From Nyssa sinensis (taxonomy: Eukaryota; Streptophyta; Magnoliopsida; Cornales; Nyssaceae): a stretch of DNA of 64,000 bases. A program made the position numbers and the translations under genes. The stretch lies in the NCBI GenBank assembly GCA_008638375.1, contig VIRR01000552.1:340121-404120 (forward strand). Direction: 5' to 3'. Shown piece by piece: positions 24,120 through 35,008 of this stretch. The notes beneath the pieces were generated by a model, which made no database searches, had not been told where the DNA came from, and worked only from the letters and a program-made list of their open reading frames with translations. Numbering within the stretch: the stretch's first letter is position 1; every line of letters starts with the position of its first letter.

Positions 24120-25010
24120 AGAGTGCTGGTAAGTACTGAAAGAGTGGGACGTCATTTACAACTCAGGGCAGAACTGTCCCAGTCCAAGCAGGAAGAAATG
24201 ATCAGGTTCCTAAAAGACAACCTATCGGTCTTTGCCTGGGAATCCAAGGACATGGAAGGAATAGACCCGAGTCTCATCTTTCATAAACTGATGACTCACC
24301 CTAGCCACCTCCCGATCAGACAAAAGGGAAGAACTTTTGCCCCTGAGAGACACGAGATCATCAATGATGAAGTCCAAAGGTTGTTGGATGCAAAGATGAT
24401 CAGAGAGGTATTCTATCTAGAATGGCTCGCTAACACCGTCTTGTTTAAGAAAAAGAATGGCAAGTGGTGAGTCTGTGTCAACTATACCAATCTCAATAAA
24501 GCATGCCCCAAGGACAGCTTTCCCCTCCCGAGGATCGACCAGCTGGTTAACGCAACAGCAGGTCACGAGCTAATGAGTTTCATGGATGTATACTCTGGAT
24601 ACAACCAAATCTAGATGTACCCCCCAGACCAGGAAAATACGTCCTTCATCTCTAAGCGAGGTCTCTATTGTTATAGGGTAATGCCATTTGGGCTGAAGAA
24701 TACCGGAGCTACGTACCAATGTTTGGTCAACAAAATGTTCGAGCCCCTGATCGGTAGCACGATAGAGGTCTATATAGACGATATGCTAGTTAAAATCCAG
24801 AAGAATGATGAGCATATTCAGCATTTGAGGTAGACTTTTGCCATACTAAAACAGCACAAAATGAAGTTGAATCCCTCAAAATGCACATTTGGGGTCAACA
24901 AAGGGAAATTTCTCGACTTCTTGATTTTGCAGAAAGGGATAGAGGCAGACCCCTCACAGATCAAAAGCATTGACAAAATTGAAGCCACCGAGGTCCAAAA
25001 GCATCTCTAA
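24120..25010 (+). pseudogene. Tat element reverse transcriptase (broken)
   Basis: Consecutive blocks of a Ty3/gypsy reverse transcriptase: NLSVFAWESKDMEGID, then LANTVLFKKKNGKW, NYTNLNKACPKDSFPLP, MDVYSGYNQI, VMPFGLKNTGATYQ and the catalytic YIDDM at about 24772-24786. In-frame stops lie at 24468, 24613 and 24831, and the frame is lost again near 25000. The residues of the active-site box are intact although the gene is not. Confidence 0.88.
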
Positions 25011-25111
25011 ACAGATTCATTTCTAGGTCCACCGATCGCTGCCTCCCGTTCTTCAAAGCACTAAAAGGGACCCCTGAGTGCGATAAGGCCTTCCAAGAAC
25101 TCAAGCAATAT

Positions 25112-25884
25112 ATGGCATCCCCAGAGCTCTTATCCAAACCAGTACAAAGGGAAAAGCTCTTTCTATACCTCGCGGTATCGGAAAACGCAGTGAGCTCTGC
25201 GCTTATCCAAGAAGAAATGAGGATTCAGAAGCCAGTATTCTATGTCAGCAAGGCACTCCTAGGCTCCGAGGAAAGATATCCCGAGGTCGAAAAGTTGGCA
25301 TTTGCCTTGATTATATCAACTCGAAAGCTCCGGCCTTATTTCCAGGCCCACTCGATGGTGATCCCAACGTCCTACCCCTTGAAAGGAGTTTTGCACAAAC
25401 CAAACACCTCGAGACGATTAGAAAAATGGTTTGTGGAACTAGGGGAATTTGATATATCATACGTGCCCAGAACCTCCATCAAGTCCCAAGCTCTGGCTGA
25501 TTTCGTGGAAAATTTTACTCCAGCTCTACAAGAAGATGCCGGGGTAAATACAGGCACAGCAGCATGGTAGCTCCACATCGATGGCTCCTCTACCGATAAA
25601 GGCTCCGGAGTCGGCATTGTACTCCGATCTCCAGAAGGGATCGCAATAGAGAAAGTGGTCACCCTGAAGTTCAGAGCCTCGAACAACGAAGCTGAATATA
25701 AAGCACTGATCCTTGGCATGAGATTAGCCCTAGAATGTGAAGCTCGGAGCCTCGAAGCATTCTCTGATTCCCAACTAGTGGTAGGCGAAGTCTTGGGTAA
25801 GTTCACAGCCAAAGACAACAGAATGATCAGATATGCAGAATCAGTGAACTCATTAAAGAAATTATTCTCGGACTTCACCATCCA
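25112..25884 (+). pseudogene. Tat element tandem RNase H domains (left part)
   Basis: The first domain at 25112-25570 has the Ty3 RNase H/connection pattern (FYVSKALLGSEERYPEVEKL, LRPYFQAH). After a stop (25568-25570), a second, archaeal-type RNase H begins: LHIDGSSTDKGSGVGIVL, then SNNEAEYKALILGMRLA and FSDSQLVVGEVLGKF, retaining Asp, Glu and Asp metal-binding positions. It is cut at 25884 by the nested solo LTR, and the domain resumes at 28645. The 208-codon ORF on the other strand (25372-25998) is a shadow of this region. Confidence 0.87.
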
Positions 25885-28208
25885 TGTCACGCCCCGAATT
25901 TCCGACGAACCCGGGGCGCGACTGACGAGACAGAAAGTAAAATAAATAAAAGGACAAAAGTAATTAGATTCACTAAACATGCGTCCATCATCATCCATAC
26001 ATCATATAACATCGAGTACATTGTTCATCAGTCATTCGGGCTTAAGCCCTTACATAACAAAATACAAGTCTCATGGATCACAAATACATCACGTGCTTCG
26101 CCCTCTCAGGGCATCACTAAGTCTCACGTGGCTGGAGGATCCTCATCTGAAAATGTTGCCCACGAATGGGTCAGCACAACTGCTGGTATGATGAAATGCT
26201 AATGCCAGAAATAAAGCTAAGGCGTGGCATGTGCAAAGTGTACATTTATTTCTAAATGACATTCAAACATCTCAGTAATATATATGAATGGTATGCATGA
26301 CACACCCATGCACAACTCTATGCCACACCCATGTCTCATTTACGGGTACTCCCCGATGGCACGAAGTACCAATGCAATGGCCGATTTTGGGTTTTTCACC
26401 ACAGGATCTACACCCTCATAATGCAAAGCACCATGTGCTTACCCACGCCATGTTCTCAAGGAATTCATCATATGCCAATATGCCAATGCAATCTCAATGA
26501 GCATGAATCTCAATAATATAACATGCTCGGACAATAAGAAATAAATCACTAATCAGTTTCATATACATGCATATCTCATATGTTCGTACATCATGATTCA
26601 AGTTCTTCACTTTATTAATTTGCAAGTAACACATAACATGTGAACAACCAATTCCAAATGAACAGGTAAACACATTACAGATAAACACATACAGCATTCT
26701 AGTCATTCACAAATATTCCTAACTTAACTTCATTTCTAACACTAGCAAAACACCATACCTGATGGGTTGGTATCAACCCTAGAAGATCGTGCGCTATATG
26801 TAACTGAACTGACGGATGAAAATGTAGAGGATCAGATCGCCCTCTCCTGTCCTGTCAGTGTCCCTAAAAGTAGAAATTACAACTCAGTCCATTGTTGTTT
26901 GAATTTATGCTATTCATCAAATTTTATGTCTTTAAATTCATAGGTTCCTATTCTGCTAAATTAAACTCTACCATTGGTTTTAGAACGTTTAAGAAAGTAA
27001 GTCTAGGTTTTCGTAGAACTCAATTCGGACACCAGGGTTGAAAAGGGCAAAACAGTCATTTTGCACTTTACACGTGTCCTTACATTTCGTGACCTCTTTT
27101 CACAATTCGGACTCCACGGTTGAGTCCGGAATGTTCGAGATAATAAAATTTCACTATTTGTTTACCTAATTCGGAGTTCGTCTGACAGTGTTTCGAGTCA
27201 GGGGCATTTTGGTAATTTTAAGGGTTACTACGGGTCTTTTATTTTTTGGGACCCCGTCTCGTAAAACGGACCTCACCATTGGTCTCGAAATGGTCGAGAT
27301 AGTCAAAATACACTAATGACTTGTCCCATTTGGACTCCGGGATGTTTTTGAATATTTAATTAATTAAATTAATTTAATTAAATAATTAATTAATTAATTT
27401 AATTAATATTTTATTAATAATTTAATCAGGTGGGTCCAAGTGTAATTTCTAACAGTTGGGGGGTCAATTCGTAATTTCTGAAAGTTCAGGGTTAAGGTTC
27501 AAATTCAAAAGGTTCAAATTCAAAGGGTTCAAATTCAAAAGGTTCAAATTCTATTTTTTTTTTTTTTTTTTTAAAAACAATGGCTGACACGTGGCAGGGT
27601 GGTTCGGCCCAAGCCCGACCCGGACCCGACCCGGACCCGGACAGACCCCCTTCTCCCCCCCGTTTTTTCGGCGGAGCTCCGGTCACCCTCTCCGGCGCCG
27701 GTGACCGGATTTTCAGAAAATCAAGTTTTTAAACTTGATTTTCTTCGTGTTTTCGAAGCCCCTTTCGATCCCAACTTGTTCTAAAACATTTTTGGAGCTT
27801 TTTAATACTGTTTTGAAGCTTCCAATCACAACGAAAAACCAGATCTTCCCCCCTATGGCCGTGACCTGCACCTCCTTCTTTCTCCCTCATTTTTCAACCG
27901 TTTTCTATCATTTTTGTTGCGTTTTAATCCTTACATGATGCTCTACAAGGTTCTACAATTTAAACCGATTGAAATGCTCTAAAACAAATCGAAACAGAAG
28001 TGACCCACTTACAAATTTTTTTCTCGGCCGTTTCTCTCTCTAGCCGTGCCCTCCTTCTCCCTCTTGCTCCGAGCTCGAACCAGGTCTCTAACTCTCCTTC
28101 AGAGCTCTGTTTCTCTCCCTCTTTTCTGCTTCTTTCCTTCTCTTCTTTCCTACCCGAGACCACTCTCTTTTTCTCTTTATTTTCTCTCTTTCTATATCTC
28201 TCTTTCTA

Positions 28209-28262
<54 letters not shown>

Positions 28263-28639
28263 CAAGACCAACCTACTCTCTGCCCACTTCTGCACTCTCC
28301 CACTCCCTGAATCCTACTCACACACTCAACCTTACCCCATACCCCTTTGAGTGTGTAACACTCAAAGTCACACACACACACAACCGGCACACACACATAC
28401 ACACACTGTTCTACACCCATATATATATATATATTCACTTTTAAATATACACTCACATGTATACACATATACTAAATAAATACCTTAAATTTATACATAT
28501 ATATATATACACATATATATATACATACATACATCCAATAATTGTTATTGTAATAATAATAATAATAATAAAAATAATTAATCAACAATTGCAAGAATAT
28601 ATAATAATAATAAAAAAAAAAAATTTTCATGTTATAACA
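25885..28639 (-). mobile_element. Nested solo LTR inside the Tat RNase H
   Basis: A 2755-bp insertion begins tgtcacgccccg and ends gttataaca, with the 5-bp duplication atcca on both sides (25880-25884, 28640-28644). With one duplication removed the RNase H frame continues across the junction, which confirms the borders. Sequence near 26280-26500 is the reverse complement of 5050-5400, so it is the same LTR family as 3749-6694 and the fragment at 1-1406. It includes a 16-bp-type repeat of ggttcaaattcaaaa (27497-27551), long pyrimidine tracts (28036-28260) and AT/CA microsatellites near its minus-strand start. No coding sequence is supported; ORFs in the CT and CA tracts are low-complexity. Confidence 0.9.
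28205..28260. repeat. (CT)n microsatellite
   Basis: Long uninterrupted CT tract inside the nested solo LTR, in its minus-strand 5' part. Confidence 0.9.
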
Positions 28640-28644
28640 ATCCA

Positions 28645-30036
28645 CAAAGTTGACAGAAGTCAGAACGTCCAAGCCGACGCCCTGGCAAACATAGCCTCTC
28701 ACCTCAAACCAGGCGAGGACTCCGAAGTAAGTATCTCTTGCCAAAATAGGCCAAGTATCGAGGAGGTTCAGTCTGCCCACTCAACAAAGCAAAGTCAGGA
28801 ATGGAAAACTTTAATCCTCTAGTACTTGAAAGACGGACAGCTTCTAGAGGACAAGAACCAGGCTTGAAATATATGAACCAGAGAAACACGGTACCTTATC
28901 GTAAATGAGAAGCTCTACCGTAGGTCATATTCCTAGCCTCTCTTTAGGTGCTTATCCCCAGAAGAGTCCGAGTACGTCTTGGCTGAAATTCATGAAGGGA
29001 TATGTGGAAATCACAACGGCGGCAAAACAATTGCCCACCGAGTTCTGATTCATGGCTACTACTGGCCTAGCATACTCAGGCACGCCAAAGGATACGTGAA
29101 AATGTGCGATAACTGCCAACGCTTTGCCTCGTACCAGCATTAGCCACACCACGAGCTCACCCCAATTACCAGTCCATGGCCCTTCGTTTAATAGGGGATG
29201 GACATTGTGGGACCACTACCAAAGACCCCCTAGAACAGAAGATATCTGCTAGTCACCATTGATTATTTTTTCAAGTAGGCGGAGGCGGCACCCCTAACTC
29301 ACATTACCGAGGCAGAGGTAAGGAATTTCACATGGAAGAATATAGTTTACAGGTTTGGTGTGCCTCGTGTTATCATCTCTAACAACGGCACTCAATTCGC
29401 TAGAAAGGTATTCGCAAAATTTTGTAGCAACCTGCATATTAGCCATCACTTCTCCTCACTAAGGCACCCCTAGGAAAATGGGTAAGTCGAGGTCACCAAT
29501 CGGATGATCCTTGACGCCATCAAAAAGAGGTTGGAATAGGCTAAAGGAAGATGGGTCGAAGAGCTTCCTGGAGTGCTATGGGCATACCGAACCACAAGGA
29601 GGACGTCAAACGCCGAAACACCATTCTTACTCTCATACAATACTGAGGCAGTCATTCCTGTCGAGATCGGCATGCCCACACTAAGGACGGAAACCTTCAA
29701 CCAAGAAACCAACGATCTCTAACCGGCAGAGAATCTCAACCTGTTGGAGGAAAAGAAAGAGCAAGCAGGAATCAGAGCTGAGGAATATCGACGAAGGATA
29801 GACATGGGCTTTAATCAGAGGGTGAAGCACGTAGCCTTCCAGCTCGACGACCTGGTTCTGGGGAGGGTCTTATCTAATACCAAGGATCCCACCATGGGAA
29901 AGCTATCCCCGAACTAGGAGGGGCCCTACAAAGTTGTCAAAATTATCAAACCGACGACCTATTGGTTAGAAGATATGTCTGGTAAGCCAGCCCCTAGGCC
30001 CTGGAATATTGAGCACCTGAGAAAATATTATCAATA
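28645..30036 (+). pseudogene. Tat element RNase H end plus integrase (broken)
   Basis: It opens with the end of the second RNase H (RSQNVQADALANIASHL). Integrase follows: an HHCC zinc-binding N-terminus (HEGICGNHNGGKTIAHR ... CDNC), and the catalytic core with MDIVGPLP (first Asp) and VIISNNGTQF, where the second catalytic Asp is replaced by Asn. A third-acidic region around ENG-VEVTNR is cut by a stop, then LPGVLWAYRTT follows. The C-terminal region ends with WNIEHLRKYYQ and TAA at 30034-30036. At least eight in-frame stops are present. Integrase would insert the cDNA copy. Confidence 0.88.
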
Positions 30037-30044
30037 AAGCTTCC

Positions 30045-30745
30045 CCCAGTTGTGAAAGTGTTTCTCAATGTACAGGTCCCCAAACTTGGTTCATTTAAAA
30101 AGGTCCCTATAAGCGAGAGTGTTGTAAGCATGGTATCAATGCACAGGTCCCAAGACCTGGTCCATTTAAAAAGGCCCCTATGGGTGAGAGTGTTGTAGGC
30201 AGGGTCTCAATGCACAGATCCCCATACCTGGTCCATTTAAAAAGGCCTCTACGAGCGAGAGTGCTGCAGGCCTGGTCTTAATGTACAGGTCTCCAGACCT
30301 GGTCCATTTAAAAAGGCCTCTACGAGCGAGAGTGCTGTAGGCATGGTCTCAATACACAGGTCCCCAGACCTGGTCCATTTAAAAAGGCCCCTACGAGCGA
30401 GAGTGTTGTAGGCATGGTCTCAATGCACAAGTCTCTAAACTTGGTCCATTTAAAAAGGCCCCTACGAGCGAGAGTGTTGTAGGCATGGTCTCAATGCACC
30501 GGTCCCCAGGCCTGGTCCATTTAAAAAGGCCCCTACGAGCGAGAATACTGTAGGCATGGTCTCAATGCACAGGTCCCTAGACCTGGTCCATTTAAAAAAG
30601 CCCCTACGAGTGAGAGTGCAATAGGCAGAGTCTCAAAGCACAGGTCCCCAGACCTAGTCCATTTAAGAAGGCCCCTAGGTGCAAGAATGTTGTAGGCATG
30701 GTCTCAAGTCAATGCACTGGTCTCTAGACCAAGTCCATTTACCAA
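30045..30745. repeat. 71-bp tandem repeat array in the Tat element
   Basis: About ten head-to-tail units of exactly 71 bp share the core tggtccatttaaaaaggccc, then ctacgagcgagagtg and tgtaggcatggtctcaatgc. The atttaaa landmark falls at 30093, 30164, 30235, 30306, 30377, 30448, 30519, 30590 and 30661; the last step is 76 bp because of a 5-bp insertion (30737). There are no spacers. Arrays in the hypervariable 3' region between integrase and LTR are known in Tat/Ogre elements. Confidence 0.95.
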
Positions 30746-31170
30746 CGTGGTTTCAAGTATACCAGGTCTAGAGTATCATTCATCATCTTGATTGCACAAG
30801 TGTCTCACTTCGGGATGCCATATCAAACATCAAGATCTCAAATATATCAGGCTTGAACTTCATTAAGTAACTTGTTTTGTTACAAGTGTTCCACCTCTGG
30901 ATCCCCAGCTTGGGGATAATGCTTCGAGGTCTGAATTCTAATTAATTATCAGGATTGACTTTTATTGAGCAGCTTGTTTTGTTACGAGTACTTCACCTAT
31001 GGGACAGTTCTCTAAAGAGTTCTATTCTTGGATCCCTAATGAAGGACAGTGATTTCATCTGAGTGATTGCCAATCATCAGGTCTGAAGTTTTATTAAGTT
31101 ACTTGTTTATTAGCCAAGTATTTTACTTCTAGATCCCCTACTGAGGGATCATTCATTTAGGTCTGAAATA
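30746..31170. repeat. Diverged second repeat class
   Basis: Three degenerate units of roughly 110-130 bp recur around aacttgttt-gttacaagt, then ttcacct, ggatccc-a-tgagggat and ggtctgaa (near 30870, 30975 and 31095). They are much more eroded than the 71-bp array. Confidence 0.55.
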
Positions 31171-31319
31171 TGATTAATTGGGTTGGTTAAAATACAAGAA
31201 CTTCAGATCCTTACAACAAAACAATAGCAGAACAATTACTTCTATTGAATGAAAAGGCTGGAGATTACAACAAAAAGAAAATAACCAAATTAAAATATAA
31301 TCTGAATTGACTAGAGGAA

Positions 31320-33219
31320 TGGAGGAGATGGGTACTGCATCCTCAATAACAACACCCTTAATTGGCTGGATCGAGGGGAGCTCTAGAGAGGTTGGCAACA
31401 TGTCATCCACCTCAACATCATCCACTCCAGAGATGTCCAAGTCAGGGTAGAGCTTCTGGATCCTCTTTCAAAAAAGAAGATACCTAGTGTCCACAAATTC
31501 ACGCCTCAGCGCGTTGACCTGGGCTATCAGCTCCGCCTTGGCAGCTACTCATGCCTTCTCTATCTTTTGAGCCTCTGCTGCCTCAGCCTCCTTGAACTTT
31601 TTCTTCAATATTTCCAAGCTTTGGGCAAACTTATTCCTCTGAGCGAGCATGGACTCCATTCCCTACCTTGCGTCTATATTTGTCCTTTAAGGGCTTCGCA
31701 TTTGGCCTCCATGGAACTACCGGCCGCTCGGGATGCCTTCAGCTCGGAGCGGGTAGCCGCAAGTTTAGAACGGGCTGCCTTCAGTTCAGCCTGAAGGTTG
31801 TTGACCCTTTCAGAATGGTCAGGATGATCCAAGATGATAGTGATTGCCTGAGCAGCCTGCAAGTGATAAAGCAGAAGAGTCAGTAAAGCTGAAACAAATA
31901 AGAGACGACAAAAATCCTGTTACAATGAATTCTTACCCTTGCATGACCCAACATAAGGTCGGTAATATATGCCGCGAGCTCTTGCCCTGAAAGGACGAGG
32001 AAAATGACGCCTCGAAGGCCAACTTCACGACCTTTGACCCCGAGGACGCCTTAGCCAAGCTAAAAGGGACAGAGTTCGGTCCCCCTTGAGGAGAAGCTGG
32101 ACAGGAGGAGGCAGAGGTCTGTGCGGCATGGGTATCGTCCGCCTCGGCAGGCTGTAAGGCCTCGGCAGGTTGGGAGGCTTCGGCAGGATGGGAGGCCCTA
32201 GCTACCATCCTCCTCTTTTTCTGAGCTGGAGGGGCGGCTGTTGAAGAAGACGGGCCCCCAGCCTTTTTCTTGGTGCTCGGAACATATCCGGCTAGCACAA
32301 ACTTTTTTAGCGCGACAGCCTCGTTCTTTGTTAGATTTGCCTCCATCAGATTCTCTAGAGACAGGATCTAATAATGAGGATGGTGGATGGGCTGCAGCAA
32401 ACGCCGATATCTCTCCTGGAGCTCGAGAGTGAAGGTCGGCCTCCTCCAAGCTCTCTTATCTGTAAAACAGAGGGAAATAAGATGATCAACGCAAGAAAAA
32501 TGAATAAAGAAAAAACTACCACATATAGATCTGGGGACTCACCCTTGACGCTGGTGTGCCGAGGGAAGAAACTCAGCTGGTTCTCAAAGTCTTCGTGCTC
32601 CCAACCTCCCCCGACAAAGAAATACCACTTCTTCCATGTCTTGTTGGAAGTGGGTACCGAAGTTAGAGGTCTGAACCTTTGGTTAAAGGACATGTAGTAA
32701 AGTCCCTCCGAGTTGAGGTACTTCATGTCCATCTGACTCCGGATAAGGTCCAGATCTACCTGGACCCCATTCCTATGGCCTAATACTAAAAAGGCCATAA
32801 GTTGCCTCCAGCTGTTTATGTTTAGCTCGGCAGGGCAAATATTGAACCAGGTGAAGAATTCTCTGAGGAAGGGATGTAGTGGAAAACGTACACCTATCTC
32901 GAACCATTCGAGATAGACATAGATCTCCCCTTGCTCAATATCGGAGGGACGATTAGACCTTCTAGGAACTCTACAGGACACATTCTTTGGGAACATGTAC
33001 TGTTTCTTGATGGCTTTTAGTACCCTTTTGGTGATAGCACTCTCTCTCTCCCTCCCCCCTCTGGGATTGGCCAGATGTATAGGCCTCCCCATCACTAGAC
33101 CTTTGACTCGACTCAGAAGAAGAAAAAGAAGAAGAAGAAGAGGAAGGACGCCTATCACTATCCATTTCTGTATCTACCCTGACCTCCATACTGTCGGAAT
33201 GGATATCAGAATCCGACAT
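31320..33219 (-). pseudogene. Antisense gene of the Tat element (putative gypsy-type transposon domain)
   Basis: Read on the minus strand, opposite to gag-pol. The start at 33219 opens a Ser-rich, acidic N-terminus (MSDSDIHSD), with a frame change in a GA-rich run near 33050. The core (32960-32540) contains VRFPLHPFLREFF, then FNICPAELNINSWRQL and KTWKKWYFFVGG, the pattern of the plant 'Transposase (putative) gypsy type' family. A likely intron (about 32523-32460, ending ttttacag) follows, then a Pro/Ala/Ser-rich linker with lysines (32459-31937), a second intron, and a coiled-coil-like segment at 31862-31674 (NNLQAELKAARSKLAATRS). The tail has acidic VDDVEVDDMLP near 31400. Stops at 31674 and elsewhere suggest decay. 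Function is unknown; similar antisense ORFs are reported in Tat-lineage elements. Confidence 0.72.
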
Positions 33220-33638
33220 GACCGACGAACAAAAGATGGAGAAAAATGCGTAGAACAGGACGGAGAAGGAGAAGGTAAAATAGAAGGGATGAGAAATTAC
33301 TGGAGGGAAAGGAAATCAGGTGATGATGGCCGAAAATCGCACTGGGTTGCCAAAAAGCGCTTGTGAATACCTTGAAAATGCTTGAATGATGTAAACAGAT
33401 ATCAAATGGCCACCCCCACTATTTATAAGAGGCTGTAGAGACATCATTTAATGTCTCAAAAATCAAATGATGGCTGAATAATAAATAGCCTCGATTACCC
33501 AAATGACAACACGCGTAGTAATTATACCGATGCAGCTCTTATCCCCTCAAAATACGAAATGATGCATTCATTGCTGTACGCGTGACCCTTCGAGAACCCT
33601 AGCCTAAGTTCTGTACACGTTCTCAGAACTAAGGCTCG

Positions 33639-33653
33639 GATGGGGGAAGTAGC
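33639..33653 (+). promoter_or_regulatory. Polypurine tract of the Tat element
   Basis: ggatgggggaagtagc lies immediately before the 3' LTR and is the expected primer for plus-strand synthesis. Confidence 0.65.
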
Positions 33654-34359
33654 TGATACGCCAAAAATATGCTAACTAACCAAAATTTGACACGTGTCTA
33701 GCTTTGCTGTGTGTAGGTCATAAAGTAATTAGATATACCGACCTGACGTCGGACTGGCAGGCTCAGAGACATTGATTCTCGGGGTACCGATCTCTTTATC
33801 AACATATCGGACTACCGAACAGATCGTCGTCATTATCTTGCCCTACCGACCTCGGAATGACGGGACAGATGGCGACGTGCAACACTCAGTGAAGCAGGTA
33901 GCTCTGCGGAATAAGGAGGTAGGTGGCGACAGTAAGGCAGGTGGTGACAATAAGACTGGTGATCATGATGAGATTGCCACTGTCAGGTAACAGTGAACCC
34001 ATGCCTTGACAGCACCAACTCCTACCCACTTTGGCAGGCAATCAGCCTGTAATTACAACCCTTGAGGTACGTTCCGGAAGATCACTCCTTGAATTATTAA
34101 TTTGAGTTTTACTTTTACTCTATCTAACTTAATCATCGGAGTTGCTACTGCCGGAGCCATCCCCGGCGACATCCTAACTTCATTCCTTCTCAAATTCTAC
34201 ATCAACGAAGAGCTGAGTCTTGACGAGTCAAAAAAGTGCAACATCAGCTTGGAGTGGCTACCGTCAGAGCCATCCCCAATGGCATCCTAACTTCATTCCT
34301 TCTTAGATTCCACATCAACGAAGAGCTGAGCCTTGACTAGTCAGAAAAGTGCAGCATCA
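33654..34359 (+). repeat. 3' LTR of the Tat element
   Basis: It has the same length as the 5' LTR (706 bp), with the same internal 113-bp duplication. It begins tgatacgcc and ends gcagcatca, followed by the target duplication tatac. Confidence 0.92.
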
Positions 34360-34599
34360 TATACAATAAGTCCAATTAAATAAAGATATTCTTAAAAAAC
34401 TTTAGGCTATAAAAAAAATCTCGGAGGTCAATAAAAGATCTATTGGGGTTGAATTGATATAAAAATCAGAGTAAATTGTGGAAAGTTTGAAAGGGGGAAC
34501 AAAAGTATATATTAAAATAATACATTTGAAAAATAATATATAGATATATATATATATATAATTTCAAATAAAATAAATAAACTGGGTGGAAGCTATAAG

Positions 34600-34770
34600 T
34601 GGGGACGGGGTAACTATGGAAGCACCTATGCGTTTTCGTTTTAAAAGACTATCCTAAAAAACCGCGTGGGGTGGCTAACCCACTTTCGTGTTTGTGCCAT
34701 TCATTCAAGACGGTGCCGCGGCATGGTTCAGTAGATGGATATATAAAAGGCGTTATTTGAAATTTATTGT
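34600..34770 (+). promoter_or_regulatory. Conserved upstream block of XTH copy 2
   Basis: The block contains agactatcctaaaaaaccgc, then gtggctaacccac, gacggtgccgcgg and a distal TATA-like gatatataaaagg (34737-34750). It is shared with the copy 1 and copy 3 upstream regions. It begins about 240 bp after the Tat element ends, so the retrotransposon lies just outside it. Confidence 0.5.
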
Positions 34771-34887
34771 TTATGCCATCCAGAGCCAGCTGTTTTGCCG
34801 ACACATTCACCGACATCAACCATTTTCCCACTTTCGTGCGTACCTTCCCTCTTCAGTATATTTTGTCCCCACATTACATTCACCAGC

Positions 34888-34895
34888 TATATAAG
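34888..34895 (+). promoter_or_regulatory. TATA box of XTH copy 2
   Basis: tatataag lies about 120 bases upstream of the start codon, at the position equivalent to the copy 1 TATA box. Confidence 0.6.
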
Positions 34896-35008
34896 TACTA
34901 CCACCACATCTCATCAATCTCACTCCAAGAAAAAATCACATCACTCACAAGTCCGCACAAAGAAAATCTCTCCCTCTCTCACCCTTGTTTACCAGCCAAA
35001 AAAAAATC

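Larger units (their letters stand above)
20857..34359 (+). mobile_element. Ty3/gypsy LTR retrotransposon, Tat-type, with nested insertion
   Basis: A 13.5 kb element with two 706-bp LTRs (20857-21562, 33654-34359) and a perfect 5-bp target duplication, tatac (20852-20856, 34360-34364). Removing the nested solo LTR leaves about 10.7 kb. Gag, protease, reverse transcriptase, RNase H, a second RNase H and integrase are recognisable on the plus strand in Ty3/gypsy order. The second, archaeal-type RNase H between the usual one and integrase is the hallmark of the Tat lineage. A tandem-repeat array and an antisense gene lie between integrase and the 3' LTR. All plus-strand genes contain stops, so the copy is dead. 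By eye the LTRs differ at about 7% of positions, mostly C/T and G/A changes, so it is an old insertion. Confidence 0.93.

Noticed and set aside
25372..25998. 208-codon ORF on the minus strand
   Set aside because: It lies exactly opposite the Tat RNase H domains, which have clear family motifs on the plus strand, so it is a shadow of that sequence.
28000..28470. Ser/Leu-rich and Arg/Glu-rich ORFs on both strands
   Set aside because: They are translations of CT and CA microsatellite tracts inside the nested solo LTR.
28560..28625. AT/A-rich end read as the poly(A) tail of a retroposon
   Set aside because: A five-base duplication (atcca) and terminal tgtcac...aaca fit an LTR border at 28639, and the host frame resumes there.
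30045..30745. Regular repeats considered as a CRISPR-like array
   Set aside because: Units are contiguous 71-bp tandem repeats without spacers, in a plant retrotransposon.
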